Shown here: positions 62,239-64,000 of the stretch, piece by piece
Layout: each line of letters opens with the position of its first letter
How positions within the stretch are numbered: position 1 is the first letter of the stretch
Source: Yoonia vestfoldensis
GTDB lineage: Bacteria > Pseudomonadota > Alphaproteobacteria > Rhodobacterales > Rhodobacteraceae
Assembly (NCBI RefSeq): GCF_002158905.1
Contig: NZ_CP021431.1
Span: 2,294,001-2,358,000, forward strand
Direction: 5' to 3'
DNA length: 64,000 nucleotides
Notes under the pieces: model-generated
What the model was told of the DNA's origin: nothing
What the model saw: only the letters and a program-made list of their open reading frames with translations
The model's database searches: none
Made by a program: the position numbers and the translations under genes

Positions 62239-63406
62239 CCATCCCCAGCGTGGCGGCCATCGCTGCTGTGCCGATGTTAGATGCATCCAGCAGGGTTTCT
62301 TGCGTCAGATGTGCATAGCGTTGCGTCGTCTTGATCTGCGTATGGCCCAGCAGCTTTTGGACCTCATAGATCGACCGCCCGTTGTTGATCAGCAGGCTGG
62401 CCAATGTATGGCGCAGGTCATGCAGACGGACATCGGGCAGCCCTGCCTTTTTGCGCGCAGTGTTCCAGGCGTAAAAGACATGCACATAAGGCTTCCCCGT
62501 CTTTGGATTGCCAAAGATATATTGTGACCGCGAACACCCCTGCACCTGTTGCAGCACCGCCATAGCACCGTCATTGAGGGGAAGATGTCGCGCATAGCCG
62601 GACTTAGTCTCTGGTATCCGCCACATGCCCTTTACCAGATCAACATCCTGCCATGTGGCATGCAGCGCCTCATTACGCCGTGCCCCTGTTAGCAGCAGGT
62701 AGGCGACAATATGCTTAAGCATCGTGTTCTGAGATTTGCAGACCTCGTGATAAAGTCGTTTCACTTCTTCTGCTCTGACATACCTCTCTTTCTTGTTGTT
62801 CTCCTTGAGCAGACGGATGCCATGCGTTGGGTTTTCTGTGACGCCTGCGATCTTCCAATCGCGCCATGCGAGATTAAACATGTACCGCAGCAAGATGAGC
62901 CGCCGGTTAACGGAGCCCGGCGCAGCCCCCGCTGTCAAACCCGCCTGCTGCATCGTCAGAACGTCCTCAGTGGTGATTTCATCAAGATGCTTACTGCCAA
63001 AAGCTGGAATAAGGTGGGTACGGATCAACGTGTCATCGGTCTGCCAAGACCGCTTATTCGCCTGCGAAAACGGCATATAGCGGTCCCGCGCAAAATCCGC
63101 AAAAGTGGGGACCTGCCGCTTGACCGCCCTCTCAGCCAAAGGGTCAATGCCCATGGCAATCTTGTTGCGCATGCGGTCACAAAGCGTGCGGGCCTGAGGC
63201 AAGGTCACATGCTGTGCATCAGCCAGTTTCGCATAGCGGGTTTTGCCGCGGGTGTCGCGGTAGCGCAGATAAAACGTCCGCCCACCCGAGACACGAACCT
63301 CCAAACAGAGGCCTCTCATCGACGTATCGAAATATGTCTCTTTGCGTTTGCCGTCTGGACAGCAGGCGTGGGATAGGAATCGGGTGTCGAGTCTAGCTTT
63401 TGGCAT
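62201..63406 (-). CDS. int: Tyrosine-type site-specific recombinase/integrase
   Basis: 401 residues from the ATG at 63406. N-terminal arm-binding domain (DUF4102-like: YFDTSMRGLCLEVRVSGGRTFYLRYRD), core-binding domain (TFADFARDRYMPFSQANKRSWQTDD), and catalytic domain with Arg in LTGARRNEAL, Lys in ETKSGYARHLPL, HDLRHT, and GHTQIKTTQRYAH with the nucleophile Tyr. All catalytic residues are present. It probably integrates at the tRNA-Arg(ACG) 1.6 kb away; the second attachment site is outside the window. Confidence 0.94.
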   Translation of the reverse strand: MPKARLDTRFLSHACCPDGKRKETYFDTSMRGLCLEVRVSGGRTFYLRYRDTRGKTRYAKLADAQHVTLPQARTLCDRMRNKIAMGIDPLAERAVKRQVPTFADFARDRYMPFSQANKRSWQTDDTLIRTHLIPAFGSKHLDEITTEDVLTMQQAGLTAGAAPGSVNRRLILLRYMFNLAWRDWKIAGVTENPTHGIRLLKENNKKERYVRAEEVKRLYHEVCKSQNTMLKHIVAYLLLTGARRNEALHATWQDVDLVKGMWRIPETKSGYARHLPLNDGAMAVLQQVQGCSRSQYIFGNPKTGKPYVHVFYAWNTARKKAGLPDVRLHDLRHTLASLLINNGRSIYEVQKLLGHTQIKTTQRYAHLTQETLLDASNIGTAAMAATLGMGSHGDVIQGRLC

Positions 63407-63482
63407 AAGAGGCCTCCAAATAAGCGGTAAATCAGATAATTGGTCAAATAGTCCAAAAGCGACACCAACGCTTCACCCAAGC

Positions 63483-63808
63483 CGCGATGACACCACAAAG
63501 CTGGCCCCAGCCCTCAGGGCCGGTAGGTCAATATTAGGTATTCCGCAGGTCACCTTTGCGCATGATATGGGCATCTCGAAGTCCAAATTGGCGCGTGCAG
63601 AGACAACCGCGAGATCCATATCCAGCGGAGATATAGACGATGCATTAAGCGCATTCGTCGCGCAGGCGTGGTGATTGACCTGACGACAGAGGGCGCTCTG
63701 CGCCTCACTCTGCCCGATGACAAGCTGCATTTGATTGCAGCGGCAATGTCTGCGGATCTGGCCACGGATGAGGTGATCGAGGATACCACGCCTGAACACA
63801 GACCCTAA
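63483..63808 (+). pseudogene. Frameshifted XRE-type DNA-binding protein
   Basis: Frame one encodes TTKLAPALRAGRSILGIPQV and TFAHDMGISKSKLARAETTARSISSGDIDDALSA, a helix-turn-helix of the kind found in mobile-element regulators. It stops at 63674. The expected continuation (IRRAGVVIDLTTEGALRLTLPDD...DEVIEDTTPEHRP) is in another frame and ends at 63808. One missing base near 63650 explains this. No start codon exists between the integrase start and the helix-turn-helix in frame. It is probably dead. Confidence 0.6.
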
Positions 63809-63898
63809 AACCACAGAAGATGGACTAGGTATAAATTAGGTCCGACGAAACATGGGGGTCTAGGTACTGCTCGGTGCCAAATAATACGGAAGTTTTGA

Positions 63899-64000
63899 AA
63901 CTGCCGAGCTTGGTCGCTCACTACAGGGGTTGATCTGGGTGCAGCTTTTACAGGCGGTGCTGGCGATGATACGTTTGTTTCCGACAATACTGCGACTGCT
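63899..64000 (+). pseudogene. Fragment of a repeat-rich, RTX/beta-strand-type surface protein, cut by the window end
   Basis: The frame is open from 63899 to the last base and reads LTTGVDLGAAFTGGAGDDTF and VSDNTATA, the GGxGxD-type pattern of calcium-binding RTX or S-layer-like repeat proteins. A stop lies just upstream and there is no start codon, so the 5' end appears to have been lost. The rest lies outside the window. Confidence 0.45.

Noticed and set aside
63805..63987. Short minus-strand frame of 60 codons near the right end
   Set aside because: No ribosome site and no recognisable motif; antisense of the surface-protein fragment.
60608..64000. Intact prophage at the right edge
   Set aside because: Only integrase, small element genes and toxin modules are present; no capsid, terminase or tail gene within the window.

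Overview
The window is about 64 kb of GC-rich alphaproteobacterial chromosome, almost certainly from the Rhodobacterales (roseobacter/Paracoccus-like). The reasons are a complete taurine-to-sulfate pathway ending in SoeABC, an alphaproteobacterial complex I accessory subunit (NDUFS4 type), a fused oxidoreductase-SelD protein, an AttEFGH-type exporter and intergenic palindromes of the kind common in this order. The species cannot be named from the sequence. No rRNA gene, CRISPR array or intact prophage is visible.

Left edge (1-670): wreckage of an integrated element. A truncated lytic transglycosylase runs head-on into the 5' stub of a tyrosine integrase, next to the 5' half of a tRNA-Arg(TCT). 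Positions 700-6500 are core genes: NDUFS4-like subunit, M29 aminopeptidase, uvrB, a zinc-ribbon protein, two small proteins and a membrane-anchored NYN nuclease.

Sulfonate block (6.5-24 kb): tauABC import taurine. Tpa turns it into sulfoacetaldehyde, Xsc splits this into acetyl phosphate and sulfite, Pta and AckA process the acetyl phosphate, a TauE/SafE-like protein may move sulfite or a sulfonate, and SoeABC oxidises sulfite to sulfate with electrons passing to quinone. The regulator gene tauR is cut in two by a 1.5-kb insertion sequence with a TTAA target duplication. The IS carries a HicB-like antitoxin gene as well as its transposase. Candidate TauR boxes with 23-bp periodicity lie upstream of tpa and xsc.

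Galactoside block (25-38.6 kb): IclR regulator, ABC sugar importer, GH36 alpha-galactosidase, GH42 beta-galactosidase, mutarotase, SDR dehydrogenase, SMP-30 lactonase, KDGal kinase and KDPGal aldolase. This is an oxidative De Ley-Doudoroff-type route, but no galactonate dehydratase is present and the SDR lacks the usual catalytic lysine. ilvA separates it from the sulfonate block.

38.6-60.5 kb is mostly housekeeping: selU and selD, an Att-type lipocalin/FtsX export system, a thiolase, a Doc toxin module, yaaA, hspQ, a lytic transglycosylase lipoprotein, lolA, nagA with a ROK kinase, a PstS-OmpA fusion, ttcA, the rpmH-rnpA-yidD set, a flavin disulfide reductase and a sensor kinase.

Right edge (60.5-64 kb): a second mobile region beginning at an intact tRNA-Arg(ACG). 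It has an HGGxSTG protein, a PIN-domain remnant, a BrnT toxin with an HTH partner flanked by a direct repeat of the integrase 3' end, a complete tyrosine integrase, a frameshifted XRE-type regulator and the start of a fragment of a repeat-rich surface-type protein. The window is therefore a core segment bounded by two tRNA-Arg-associated integration sites.
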